This document shows, piece by piece, positions 1-10,589 of a stretch of 42,500 nt of DNA (position 1 is the first letter of the stretch; every line of letters begins with the position of its first letter). The stretch comes from Glandiceps talaboti. Lineage: Eukaryota; Hemichordata; Enteropneusta; Spengelidae. The position numbers were made by a program, and so were the translations under genes. A model generated the notes under the pieces. It did not search any database. It was not told where the DNA came from and saw only the letters and a program-made list of their open reading frames with translations. Location: the NCBI RefSeq assembly GCF_964340395.1, contig NC_135564.1, forward strand, positions 6,747,861-6,790,360, in the 5' to 3' direction.

Positions 1-21
1 TTTCACAATTATCATCACCAT

Positions 22-49
22 CACGAGATTTAGTAGGAGAAATCTCGTG
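22..49. repeat. Perfect 10-bp inverted repeat (hairpin)
   Basis: CACGAGATTT at 22-31 pairs perfectly with AAATCTCGTG at 40-49 across an 8-nt loop. No T-run follows it and no neighbouring gene gives it a role. It lies at the window edge, so its context is incomplete. Confidence 0.6.
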
Positions 50-187
50 TAACATGATCTCTGACAATCCTACAGATTATATAAGCTAACAAATATTAAT
101 AAAAAGTAAACCATCAATCAACTCCAATTTTCTAGACACATTATTCGAACTATACATAGATAGAAGTTTTAATTGATAATCATCATT

Positions 188-215
188 GGGGCGGAGGGGA
201 GGAGGAGGAGGGGGG
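188..215 (+). other. G-rich, nearly pure purine tract
   Basis: Several runs of three to five or more G are separated by A or CGGA spacers, followed by GGTTAC. On the plus strand this could form a G-quadruplex. I infer that from the run pattern only. Confidence 0.4.
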
Positions 216-2236
216 TTACAGCTGCCATAGACGGTAATATGGGGAGGGTTGACGTGAAAGGGGGCATTTTTGCCCCCGGTTTCGAAAATGTGTATTAATT
301 TTCACGTTGAATCTTAAAACATAATAGTTTTTCTTCAGAGTGGTTAAAGATCAAATCTTAGTTCTCCTCCACGATTATAATTACTTTTAACTATATTTGC
401 CTTTTATAGTTGACAGGGTTCCAATACCATAGCACAACTAATGTAACAACTAATACATCACCATGTCATATGATTTACCAGACGTTGGGCGTTGGTATGA
501 GAAAGAGTCTCCTAAACTTTTCTCGCAAAATGACACCACTTTTGGTTTGGAGGTCTGCGCATCCCCGACCGTACGATTACCCATGTAGCCCCCCCCCCCT
601 CCCCGGTAAATACAGGTACATGTATGTTGAATTAGACAACGTACCAGGGTATTGAATGTGTATATAATATAGTATTCAGATTTATACTAGATGGCGATAA
701 TCAGACTGACAAATCATCTTACCTTGATCAAGGCAATGTAGTCAGGTTTTTTTTATGGGTTAAGCCGTAAAATGCCTCGATTATAGTATAAGACAGTGTT
801 TAACCCCAGGTATTGCTGTAGTGATTATATAAAACCTGCATAGGAATAAATGCTAGGAACAAAGAATGCTCAACAGAACAGGTTCGGAAGGGTTTCCGTA
901 AACACGTTGCACGAGGGTGGTTTTTAGGACCATTTCAGGCCGCTCATACTGTCCCAACCCTATCAGAGCAAAGAGCCAAGGAGTTTTATCGGTGTCATGT
1001 GTGTGACGGTGGGGGTCGGACGTGAGGTTAGTGGACAACTACCTTGGTAGATAATATGAACGTAACAACACAAATATTTTTTTTTATAAATCCTCATTCC
1101 CGTGTATTCTATTCCACTGAAATATGTCACAGCTTCTCGATGTTGTGTGGTCACGTGACAAAAATTATATACACTATAAGGTCTTTATTTTGTGGAATGG
1201 AAGAATGCTCATATCAGTTCAAAAGCATGTCCATTTCATCTTTCTAATTCGTTCCATTAGAGAGGGATTTTGAGTTTTCAAACCCCTTTTTAGAAACGTA
1301 TAGCAAGGGCATGTATTTGAGACTTTGATAATTTTTATTGACTACCCTGAAACTTGTTTTTAAAACAAGTGCTACTTCAGTGATAATTATGCTGGTAATT
1401 GGTTGATGTCCATCGAAATGAATACGTAGAAACAGATACAAATTAGCAGAAAGATAGAAAGAAACTTAGAAAATAAACGAATGAACAAACAATGTGTAAG
1501 ACTTACCGACAGACAACAAACAGACAGAAAGTCAGATAGACAGAAGGGCAGACATATAAACATACTGAAGATAGGGAAAATGGAGACGTTAACAATAATT
1601 ATAAAATGAATTCTTGATAGAAAGTCTAAGTGATTCGATGGAGATAAACGTACATAAAGAAACGGATGAAAGAAAGCGTCACCCAGGCTAGGGCGGGGTG
1701 TGTTTGAGACAGGTTGGCTGTCCAACAGACACACTGAGAAAGATCGCAAACTTTGATATAACGATTTTTCTTTCACTAATAGTAATAGAATTGTGCTATG
1801 CTGAATCATTCAGACCACCCGACTCGACAAAATCCAGTAACATCCATACAAGATATTCCCTGTATTAATCCAAGTTTCCTTAGGATCTTACAAATATTCA
1901 TGTTTCTGTAAGATGCCATTTTAGCCTTCATTCAATAAATCTGTAAGAAGTTAGAAGGTTTTTTATTTAGCGATCTGTGTACACTTTTGTCGTTTCACCG
2001 AGAAATTTTGGCTTTCATAAAAGTGTTTTTGACCACTTTGAACTGTGAAGACCAACTGTCACTGAAAGTAATTATACCCCAAGTACGTTCTTGTTTGAAA
2101 TACTAACTAAATCAGTTCTAAAACAAATACTCTATTTAGCAATTTTATTCTGTTCCTGCGATTCAACTTTTATTTTTAAAGTGTACGACAACCCGAAGTT
2201 GTGACATTGTGCGCTGAACTTGATATCATGAGATCC

Positions 2237-2411
<175 letters not shown>

Positions 2412-2610
2412 TAACACAGACAAATTGTACATCTTTTAGTTTACCCATTCGTTGGTTATTGGCAAAATGGACTTTTCAGTCACTTTAATTCGAGGATGGA
2501 ACCGTTCTGTACCTTATAACTCATCTCCAAGGCACTATATAACTGTCACTATGTCTGTCTGACATTCTCAGTTATCCAGTCAGTCAGTCAGCCCGCCGAC
2601 CAGCCCGCCC

Positions 2611-2686
<76 letters not shown>

Positions 2687-2724
2687 GCCTGCCTGTCTGC
2701 CTGCCTGCCTGCCTGCCTGTCTGT
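2611..2724. repeat. (GTCT)n microsatellite grading into (GCCT)n
   Basis: A tetranucleotide array of GTCT units changes to GCCT/GTCT mixtures after about 2697. It is preceded by a short (CAGT)n run at about 2576-2591. The minus-strand open frame across it is a Thr-Asp-Arg-Gln repeat and is not a gene. Confidence 0.96.
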
Positions 2725-4143
2725 CCTCTCCCCATGTTTTTCTCTCTCCAATAATCTGGAATTTTACTTGATTAGGGCCAATACAAATAAACAATGTCGA
2801 ACAAAAACTGGGTTCTTTCACTGATTCGGTAAGTGGCCAAAAAAAAAACATTTTCGCAAACCTTTGAAGATGTACCAATGAAATTATTCGCCCAACTTAA
2901 GCATTTGCCTTTATACTTTATCTTGTCTCAACGCAGTGTGTTGTAATTATAACATGCAGTCGTATCATCAGCCTTGATGTAAGATTATATTTCGTACGAA
3001 TGCCTACATTTCAGTTTTAAATATTTCTTTTTTCCAGAAAAACATCAGGAAATATTTTATGTGCATTCAAGTGATACAACTGACGTCTAGAAGGCAAACT
3101 TTCATACAAACAAAAACTATGATTCAATTTGAAGCCTAAACCCACAGACGAGAAAGTCGTCCTTGTCTGTGCTAAAACTAACTTCAAAAATGAAGGTTTT
3201 TTCGAATATAATACATGCAGTTTTGTCTCTGCGGAAACAAGTTTTGATTTGCGTAACATGGGATGAACAGAAACAAGGTTTGGTTTGGGATTCCCTTTAT
3301 TACTTGACAAACCACGTGGTGGTTTGAGGTTTGATATGATGGTGTGAAATCCCAAATTGTTAAGAAAGGACATACTAGGATTTATACAAATTCGAATGTC
3401 ATAATTTACTAAGTGATCGTGCTGGGAATTGCCACCAGGCCATATGGACAACAAATGGATATTTATTTTGGCTATTTTATTTATCAAACAACTCTATCGT
3501 GTTTTAATGTGAAACAACATATACAACGTCCAAATTTGTAACTCAATAAATTGCAAAAGCTAGTGTTATTGTACATACAATAACATGCATTTTACACATT
3601 TTTTTTTAATTTTTAGCAAATTTATTAAACATGCACTTCGTATATGTTGTTTCACATTGTTTGTTTTTTGAAGTAGGAAAAACATAGTAAAAGTTGTTTT
3701 ATGAAATCGGAATGAAATATCCAAAATAAATACTGATTTGTCATCCATATGACCACTTTAAACCAGGTGAAAATATTAGAATCACCAACTTAGTAAAGAT
3801 AATGTATCCTTTCAAGTTCTTTCACCCTGGTATAAACATTATATCCGTATCCCTTTGTCTAAGCCGGTGCCACTTTAAAAATAGTTTGGCTTCAACACAT
3901 TCAACTACAAATGTACTTTTTACTTGGTCATTGCGAAAGTGAGATGAATGTTAACTCTGCACCATGAAAGAAGAGTATGCTCTGCTAAGAACTTTGATAT
4001 CCAAATTTTTGTTCGAGTTTATTATCTGTATTGTCCAATAAAAATGACTGTTTTTGAGGTATAACTGAGATACAGCCGTGCTATCGATAAAATCGATACC
4101 ATAATTGTTGTTACGGTTCCGACCAACGATAGCATCGTTGCCA

Positions 4144-4145
<2 letters not shown>
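2725..4145. other. Intergenic; one unassigned open frame, no supported gene
   Basis: A minus-strand frame of 156 codons (3017-3487) is open, but it shows no motif, signal peptide or membrane pattern I recognise. Its base composition is no different from its surroundings. I do not call it a gene. Nothing else stands out. Confidence 0.5.
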
Positions 4146-4218
<73 letters not shown>

Positions 4219-4225
4219 TGTGTGT
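4146..4225. repeat. (GT)n microsatellite
   Basis: About 40 GT dinucleotides with a single TA interruption near 4211. Cys-Val and His-Thr dipeptide frames arise from it and are artefacts. Confidence 0.97.
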
Positions 4226-4767
4226 TATCGCACTTTGTTAATTTTAACAATGTGATAGAACAAACAGAATATACACAGCGAGTCTGAGGTTCCCATTTTT
4301 CTTATTTTTTTTGAACGCCCATAATCTAATACATACGATACGGGTCTTACTGATAAGATTCTAGATTCGTTCAATTTTCTTAAGATTTTGCAAATATGCA
4401 TTTCTTGAAGTCTTTATATGCCAAAAGTCAATAACCCCGTCAATACAAGCTGCCTTGTCTTGTGTGTTGTGATATCGTTGATAAGTATTTGGGTGAGTAG
4501 TTGATACGATTTTTAAAACCCATGGATTTGGGTGGAGATTTTAAAAAAACAAAACAAAAAAAAACTAAGTGTCAACGTTGTATACTGAAGACTAGGTACG
4601 GTTTGGAACCAATCCCCGCGTTACCTTTTACTGACGGCGACTACGATGTTGCACAACATACTAGTACTAGTACATTTGTTGGTTTGGTTTCCCCTCCACT
4701 GTCTATGATTAAAAGGATAAAATAAGAAAGAAAAGAAAAAGAATGAGATTCACCCCTTTAGCACGGT

Positions 4768-5040
4768 TCATTGTGGACCGTTTATGGACATAGAGAAGTT
4801 GTATTCATGGTTCCGATGCTTTATACCTCCATGCTCGCGTACTAAGCCCGGTAATGGAATTGGTCGCCGTATGGTCTGCCGCCTAGTCACTCTCACGCCA
4901 TCTGAGTGAGAAAGCTTTGTTAGCGGTGTGTTTTCAACAAGACATTTGGAGCCAATTTTACTGACGGAAAACAGTGCAAAGACACCGAATTTCACACCCA
5001 CGATCGGATTTTCATTAGCATCGCGCTGTTCGCTATGCAT
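4768..5040 (-). CDS. Unassigned 90-codon open frame, possible first exon
   Basis: The frame opens at an ATG (4 codons in: MHSE) and ends at a TGA. The interval is richer in G+C than its flanks. Inside the frame, after codon 48, there is a GGC|GTGAGA sequence that could serve as a 5' splice site, giving a 48-residue first coding exon. An X-box-like sequence lies about 30 bp upstream of the ATG at 5070-5083. I recognise no domain or family, and no downstream exon could be joined with confidence. Chance openness is a real alternative. Confidence 0.15.
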   Translation of the reverse strand: MHSEQRDANENPIVGVKFGVFALFSVSKIGSKCLVENTPLTKLSHSDGVRVTRRQTIRRPIPLPGLVREHGGIKHRNHEYNFSMSINGPQ

Positions 5041-5083
5041 TAATTCGATGTTGCCACATTAACATGCACGGTGCTATGGTAAC

Positions 5084-6139
5084 GAACAGGAAAACGTTAA
5101 AATGTTGAATAAATCAATGTACTCCCACAAACTTGGTGGCCGGCCGTGTCAACATAAAGTTTTAGTCTGTCATCCCATGTAAGCAAAGGTTAACATAAAC
5201 CTCTGACCACTATATTTTCTATAGCGGTCTGAGAATAAAGGTTTTTATCAAACGCTAAGCAGGGAAAACGATTTTTTAGAAGAGAAATCTTCATAAAATG
5301 GAAAGAAACTGCATTTTTTAAGCACTGGACAATAATGCTGTTCGATAGTGGCGAATTCTTATCTTGGTTATTCAAAGAAATATAGAAAGAATGTCAGAAC
5401 ATTGATATTGGTATTTAAGTTAACCTAACATCATAATACCCGGTCTAATCATTAGGGCATCGTTATCTGATTTAAACTGTCAAATATGAAAGGTCTCGTT
5501 GATGTTGTCGTTGACTTTCAATATTCCACTTTGGTATGATTTTCAACCGACAACTTTCACCATCGGGTATGAGAGGTGGAAGTTGAATCATCTACAAGAA
5601 AATGTAACGAAAATCCCTGTTTTGTCCATGGTTTTCTCGTATTTTAACGCGAACTTATCCACCGTTCCATAAACTACACTTTATGACAACCACTTCAGGG
5701 AGCTGTATAGGGTACGGTAACAATTCAACGATAATTTTCGGCTAATTTTCTTGACCAATTTATCCGACGTGCTCAAGTTACCTCCGCGTGATAATCCTTT
5801 CATTATGAACGGTGACGTTATTGTTATCCACGTTTGGGAACCAGTTTACCATGGTTAGTTTCGAGAATGGTTTGAATCGTCTGTGGATGGAAAGTTTGTC
5901 GAGCCCAACGCAACGACGGTCAGGTTACATTCCGACGACGACGTTCCACGCGTCACGGTGTGACACCTTTCGACGATTAAAGTTTACCTAAAGGGTATAT
6001 CGTAAGCGAACTATTTTTAGACAAAAGTTGTGCCTCGGTTAATCTTAGACATAAATGAAGTAAATGGGTGAAAGTTCTGACCATTACAGGGACCAGTTTT
6101 GAATGACAGAGCTCGAGGCGGGTATTTCTTTTAGCTGTT
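5084..6139. other. Intergenic, no feature recognised
   Basis: AT-rich sequence with a short CpG-containing stretch around 5880-5990. I see no coding frame with recognisable content and no tandem repeat. Confidence 0.5.
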
Positions 6140-6805
6140 TTGGCGGGAAAATGAGCATATGCAGTGAAATATTACAAAAAGGTTAGTAGTGTCAGGAGAA
6201 GTTGTTACATTTCCAATCTCTGTTCAAGCGAGCCTTCAAACAACATGACAGATGAGGTTGTGGTTGGGGTTAAGATATTGACAAAAAGAACACACACAAA
6301 AGAGAGAATTCGTACTGCAGAAGTTGAGAACGTTTTTACGAATGTAGTTTGACCTTGCGTTGTTTGTGTTATTTTCGTCGGTACTGTGCTATACCTAGAT
6401 GCAATGTACGTTTGAGAGAAAGGCTATGACAGTTGGAATGCCAGATACGGTTGATAAAGTCTTGGGGTTATTTTCAGTGTAAGCACGTCTTGTTTTATTG
6501 CACCGGTGGGTAAGAATTAGAATTCAACGAATTGATCTACGAATCAAAGATATTTATATACGTGCGATACTTTTTTCGCACGGACGGAAATAACACAAAC
6601 AACACAAGGTCAAACCATAGACCCTCCGACAAACCATAGACCCTCGGAGGGTCTATGGTCAAACTATATTCTTAAAAAATCTCGACTTCTGCAGTACGAT
6701 TTCCTATTGTGTCTGCAATAAACGTCTGTTTGATCGTGAAAACAAACGTTCATGGTTGTAAAGTCGCACGCGCATATCAAAGTGCCTTCTCATTTCGCTC
6801 ATTTT
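6140..6805. repeat. Long imperfect inverted repeat, fold-back/MITE-like
   Basis: The left arm at about 6290-6380 matches the reverse complement of about 6583-6720. Shared blocks include CGTACTGCAGAAGT, TAGTTTGACC and GTTGTTTGTGTTATTT, with scattered mismatches and small gaps. The outermost ends also look related: CGGGAAAATGAGC near 6144 against CGGTAAAATGAGC read on the minus strand near 6808. Between them the arms have diverged. The centre (about 6385-6580) has no transposase-like frame. A non-autonomous fold-back element or an old inverted duplication would both fit. I saw no clear target-site duplication, so the outer limits are approximate. Confidence 0.6.
6608..6664. repeat. Small hairpin insertion flanked by 8-bp direct repeat
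   Basis: GGTCAAAC occurs at 6608-6615 and again at 6657-6664. The bases between are missing from the opposite arm of the larger inverted repeat, where the sequence reads straight through. The insert contains ACCATAGACCCTC (6633-6645) and its exact inverted copy (6647-6659) around a single G, plus another partial copy of the unit at about 6614-6627. This could be a tiny inserted element with a target duplication, or the product of a replication template switch. Confidence 0.65.
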
Positions 6806-8692
6806 ACCGGGACATTGTTGGGACCCAAACCTGTCTATTGTTTCCATAGTTACGTCCCGAAAAAAATGGACATTCAGATGTCGTCCCTTTTAGCGTTTAT
6901 AATTTAGAGCAAAGTGATTTATCTTCGAACATGACTGTTAGTTCCGGCAAATTTGTAAAGGGGTGATGGAATAAAGCAAACATACCCAGAATGTGGCAAG
7001 GGAAAAACAAAGGAATAATTCAATCAATTGGAATAAAATGTTTGAAAAGGAAATTGTTTATCATTCGACGTTTTTTATGTACAGGACAGCGAACCGTTCG
7101 ATGAGAAAATTGGATAAAGACGAGTGAGGTTTGGTTGATCCGCTTATAGGCCGTCTTTCTGAGGAGTTTATGGGGATTTGTGGGCGCTTTTCAGCGTCTA
7201 TTTTCCTATTCACTCTCCCTGCCGCCATGCTCTGTTGTCTATGGGTCGCGAGCTATAAAACCCATGTCGATTGTAAGCGGCCAATCGCCCCAGGCGCAGA
7301 CTTGTGTTGTCTGCTGCAGTGTACTGAGAGAATAGTTTTTTTGAGTCGAGCTTACACCGTTCCCAGGACATCCGAGATGCCAATAAACCGATCGAAGGTG
7401 TTAGACGGTCTCTTGACGCGGCTTGAGAATTCTATAAGATTCTAGTGAAAAAGTCTCACTTGATTATTCTTAGTTTGTTTACTTAAGAGCACAGAGTAAG
7501 TGATAATCGTCCGCAGTTAGCACTTCCAACCCTATACTTAGCAAGCCATTTACCGGAGGGTTCTGTTGGTTTTTCCCCATAAAATATATTGGAAGATGTC
7601 AAAGGTGACACCAGATAACTTTGATTGGCAGAAGTTATTATCAGAAGTCACTGAGTCATATCCAAGTTGATTGGGTCTAAAAATGGCGGTGGATATGTAG
7701 TAAATCTTGCGGCTAACTCAAGTAAAGAGTTTGATCAAAATGACACAAAACTTTAGAAAACATTTTATGTCAAACTGTAGCCGGGAAAGATAGAAGAGAA
7801 AAGGCGACTTGGAGCACAATAGTTAAGAACGACGCATCGATAAAACCGCTTGGGTTCAGTATGTCCTATTTTATATTGCCTTCCATACAAAATGTTGTTG
7901 TGTTATACTGAGACATGATACTACACAGTAGAATATATGTCAGAATGTATTTCACTAATATATCCACGGTTTGAACGACTTACTCAGTGAATGTTACAAC
8001 ATACATTGCCATATATTTCCTTTACATTGGAAATTCACATTTCGAATTCAATTTTCTAGAATAGGAAACACTTGAAAACAAACACACAAGCAGTGATGAT
8101 TTTATTTATACTATTACTAAATAAACAAAATCATATGTTTAATGGCCAAGGTTTCAATCCCACGTATTATCTTATCAGTAGAGACAACAGGGTTACATGG
8201 GATCATTCTCTTGTTTCTGACTGACTTTCTTAAGACATTGCTAGAAAACTAATTCAGAATTATGCCATCAAAATAAAACCTTACACTGGGCCAAGTACTA
8301 CGGAATGGTAAATAAGGTCTCTTGATACATGTACCTGGACAGACGCAAAATGCATCTAAGAAAATGTCCTTTAGTTGGAATATTTTTAGGTGAAGTAGGG
8401 CGCGGTGGTGTTCATGAGCAGCTTCAGGTGCAACCAAGGCCATAGACCCCAAAGTCAGATGATTTACTAGATCATTCTAAATAAACAAACTCCATGCTTG
8501 TGTGGTTGTATTACTGTTATACAAAATAGTAAAACAAACTTCCATGGATAACAATACCCCACTTAAAGTGCCACAGCCTCCCCCGATGTCTGTAGAGCAT
8601 AATACACTGCATCACTATAACCACCACTAGATCGACCTCGACCTTGTTCTCGCGATAGTCCTTGATCTCCTCCTCCTTCTCCTTCTCCTTCT
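6806..8692. other. Intergenic; isolated TATA-like motif, no supported gene
   Basis: A locally GC-richer stretch (about 7130-7440) contains CTATAAAAC at 7252-7260 with a CCAAT at 7281-7285 on the plus strand. The CCAAT lies downstream of the TATA, so this is not the usual promoter order. The 104-codon frame there has no recognisable domain. The rest is AT-rich with no pattern I could identify. Confidence 0.45.
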
Positions 8693-8801
8693 CACCACCA
8701 CCACCACCACCACCACCACCACCACCACCACCACCACCATCACTACCACCACCACCACCACCACCACCACCACCACCACCATCACCACTACCACCACCAC
8801 C

Positions 8802-8835
<34 letters not shown>

Positions 8836-9145
8836 CCACCACCACCATTACCATGATTATTGCCATCATCATCCCGCCCACCACCACCACGATCACAATC
8901 ACCACCCCTTCAGCACAACTACCATTATCACCACCACCATCATCACCACAATTACCATGGTTATTGCCATCATCTCCTCACCCACCACCATCATCATCAC
9001 TATCACCACCCCTTCAGTACAACTACCATTACCACCACCACCACCACCACCATCATCATCACCACAACTACCATGATTATTGCCATCATCTCCCCACCCA
9101 CCACCATATCACCCCCACCCACCACCACCACCACATACACCATTC
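8693..9145. repeat. (ACC)n/(ATC)n satellite with ~104-116 bp higher unit
   Basis: A nearly pure ACC/CAC trinucleotide run (8693-8850) passes into ACC/ATC mixtures. In the second half, the block around CCATGATTATTGCCATCATC recurs at 8851, 8955 (one change) and 9071, each time following CCACC-rich sequence and the phrase CACCCCTTCAG. This marks about three copies of a larger minisatellite unit. Poly-Pro, poly-His and poly-Val open frames here are artefacts. Confidence 0.93.
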
Positions 9146-10411
9146 AATACGACATACGACGTATGCTAATAAAATTTTAATTTCAAACCAATGTTGACGC
9201 AAATTCGGTTTTAGTTCCTGAAACTGAGCTTGAGAAATCATAGACTGTATTGATAATCTCCAAAATAGTACCTACAGCCATAAACATCCAATGAACTACA
9301 CGGAAATATGCTAATGACTTTAAGGAGAGTGATGAGAATGACATCGTTGATGTTCATATTGTTAATTTTATATATTCAACAGTAATCGTAGCCCGTCTGA
9401 CATAGATTTACTTGTATAGTTGTAGTATTGAAATGTCAATTTCAGGTATCATTGAAATATTCGTATGCCATAAAGTTGAAAACCTTGTAAATTTCCTTAC
9501 ATAGATCGTTAAAGACACAAATCAAAATGTGACGAACTTGAAGGTACTACAGTAAGATTAAGGCTATCTTTGATATCTGTGCAAAACTTATCAAGTTCAA
9601 AGACAGTTGAAACATCTTGATCTTTTGAAAAAAGATCAAATTTCGAAGAACATGACGTTATATATCACGATAATTCTATCAACCTGAAATTGGTTGAAAA
9701 TCCAGACGCTAATATCATTGGCGGTGTAAAAAATGACACCAGTTGCATTAGTTTTTTCGCTGGAGACAATAACATCGTTTTAATCGACACATTGGAGCAC
9801 CCGTAAGATGTAACCAACATAAAACAAATCAAAGTTTGCTCAACAAATGAAAATTTTCGGCGCCAACAGTTAATCAAGTTGTTTGCTGGGGATTATAACA
9901 GTTTTGAAGTTGTCATAACGTGTCGCAAACATTACAAATTATGAAATTTTCACAACAAATGAAGGTTATTTTTTAATGTCAATGTCATAACACTGACTTT
10001 TTTTGACAAATCTCATCAGTTTCATTGTTTGCCGGGAAAAATAACATCGTCATTTTAGTTTTTGACGTATCCGTAACTTAAAGATACGACAAACAGATAA
10101 AAATGTCATACTTTCTCTCTCAACAAATGTCGAATGTTTTGTGGACCACCAGTGAGGACAGTTTCCGTACCCGCTGCTTAGAAACAACGCCAGGATATTG
10201 CAATTAAAAGCTGGATATGTTCCCCCTGCATTAAAAGGACTAATTAATTGATGTCCGGATTTAGAAAGGTTGTAATTCTAACTGTAGCATACTATCATGT
10301 CGGCCAAGGTGGTAATTAAAATTTAATGGTGACTGGTTTATAGATGCGGTGATGAGGCAAAGATCTAAAGAAGACTACCAATAGGCATAGCTATTACCTT
10401 TACAGGCTTTA
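9146..10411. other. Intergenic with faint degenerate repetition
   Basis: Related phrases recur at uneven spacing of about 110-170 bp between 9750 and 10135. TTTGCTGGGGATTATAACA near 9882 resembles segments near 9757 and 10028, and CAACAAATG appears near 9841, 9953 and 10122. This looks like an old, decayed tandem repeat. No gene is supported. Confidence 0.4.
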
Positions 10412-10589
10412 GCCAAATTTTACAACTTGGCGTCTACTGGCCAGATAAGATTTGAATAAAATTTGGTACAGTTCTCTGTTGTCGCACTGGTAGGTTTGAT
10501 GCCAAATTTTACAACTTGGCGTCTACTGGCTAGATAAGATTTAAATAAAATTTGGTACAGTCCTCTGTTGTCGCACTGGTAGGTTTAAT
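10412..10589. repeat. 89-bp tandem duplication
   Basis: Two adjacent 89-bp copies (10412-10500 and 10501-10589) differ at about four positions by eye, all transitions. Each unit contains CCAAATTTTA and its inverted complement TAAAATTTGG about 45 bp apart, so each could fold into a stem. No coding content is seen. Confidence 0.92.

Larger units (their letters stand above)
1..2236. other. AT-rich noncoding flank, no gene recognised
   Basis: I see no conserved protein family in any frame. A 140-codon open frame on the minus strand (1387-1809) runs through degenerate tetranucleotide sequence related to AGAC/CAGA (about 1440-1560). It translates to a low-complexity Leu/Ser/Phe/Cys string, so I read it as a repeat artefact. 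The stretch also holds a small hairpin and a G-rich tract, which are listed separately. Confidence 0.6.

Noticed and set aside
1387-1809. 140-codon minus-strand frame with hydrophobic, Cys/Ser-rich translation resembling a membrane protein
   Set aside because: Hydrophobicity comes from degenerate AGAC-type repeats read on the opposite strand. No family features.
3017-3487. 156-codon minus-strand frame
   Set aside because: Genuinely open, but no motif, no compositional shift and no splice context. Chance cannot be excluded and nothing supports a gene.
7252-7285. Promoter from CTATAAAAC and nearby CCAAT
   Set aside because: CCAAT is on the wrong side of the TATA and no recognisable gene follows. 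TATA-like motifs are frequent at this base composition.
8627-9197. Poly-Pro, poly-Val and poly-His proteins
   Set aside because: Translation of the (ACC)n/(ATC)n trinucleotide repeat in different frames.
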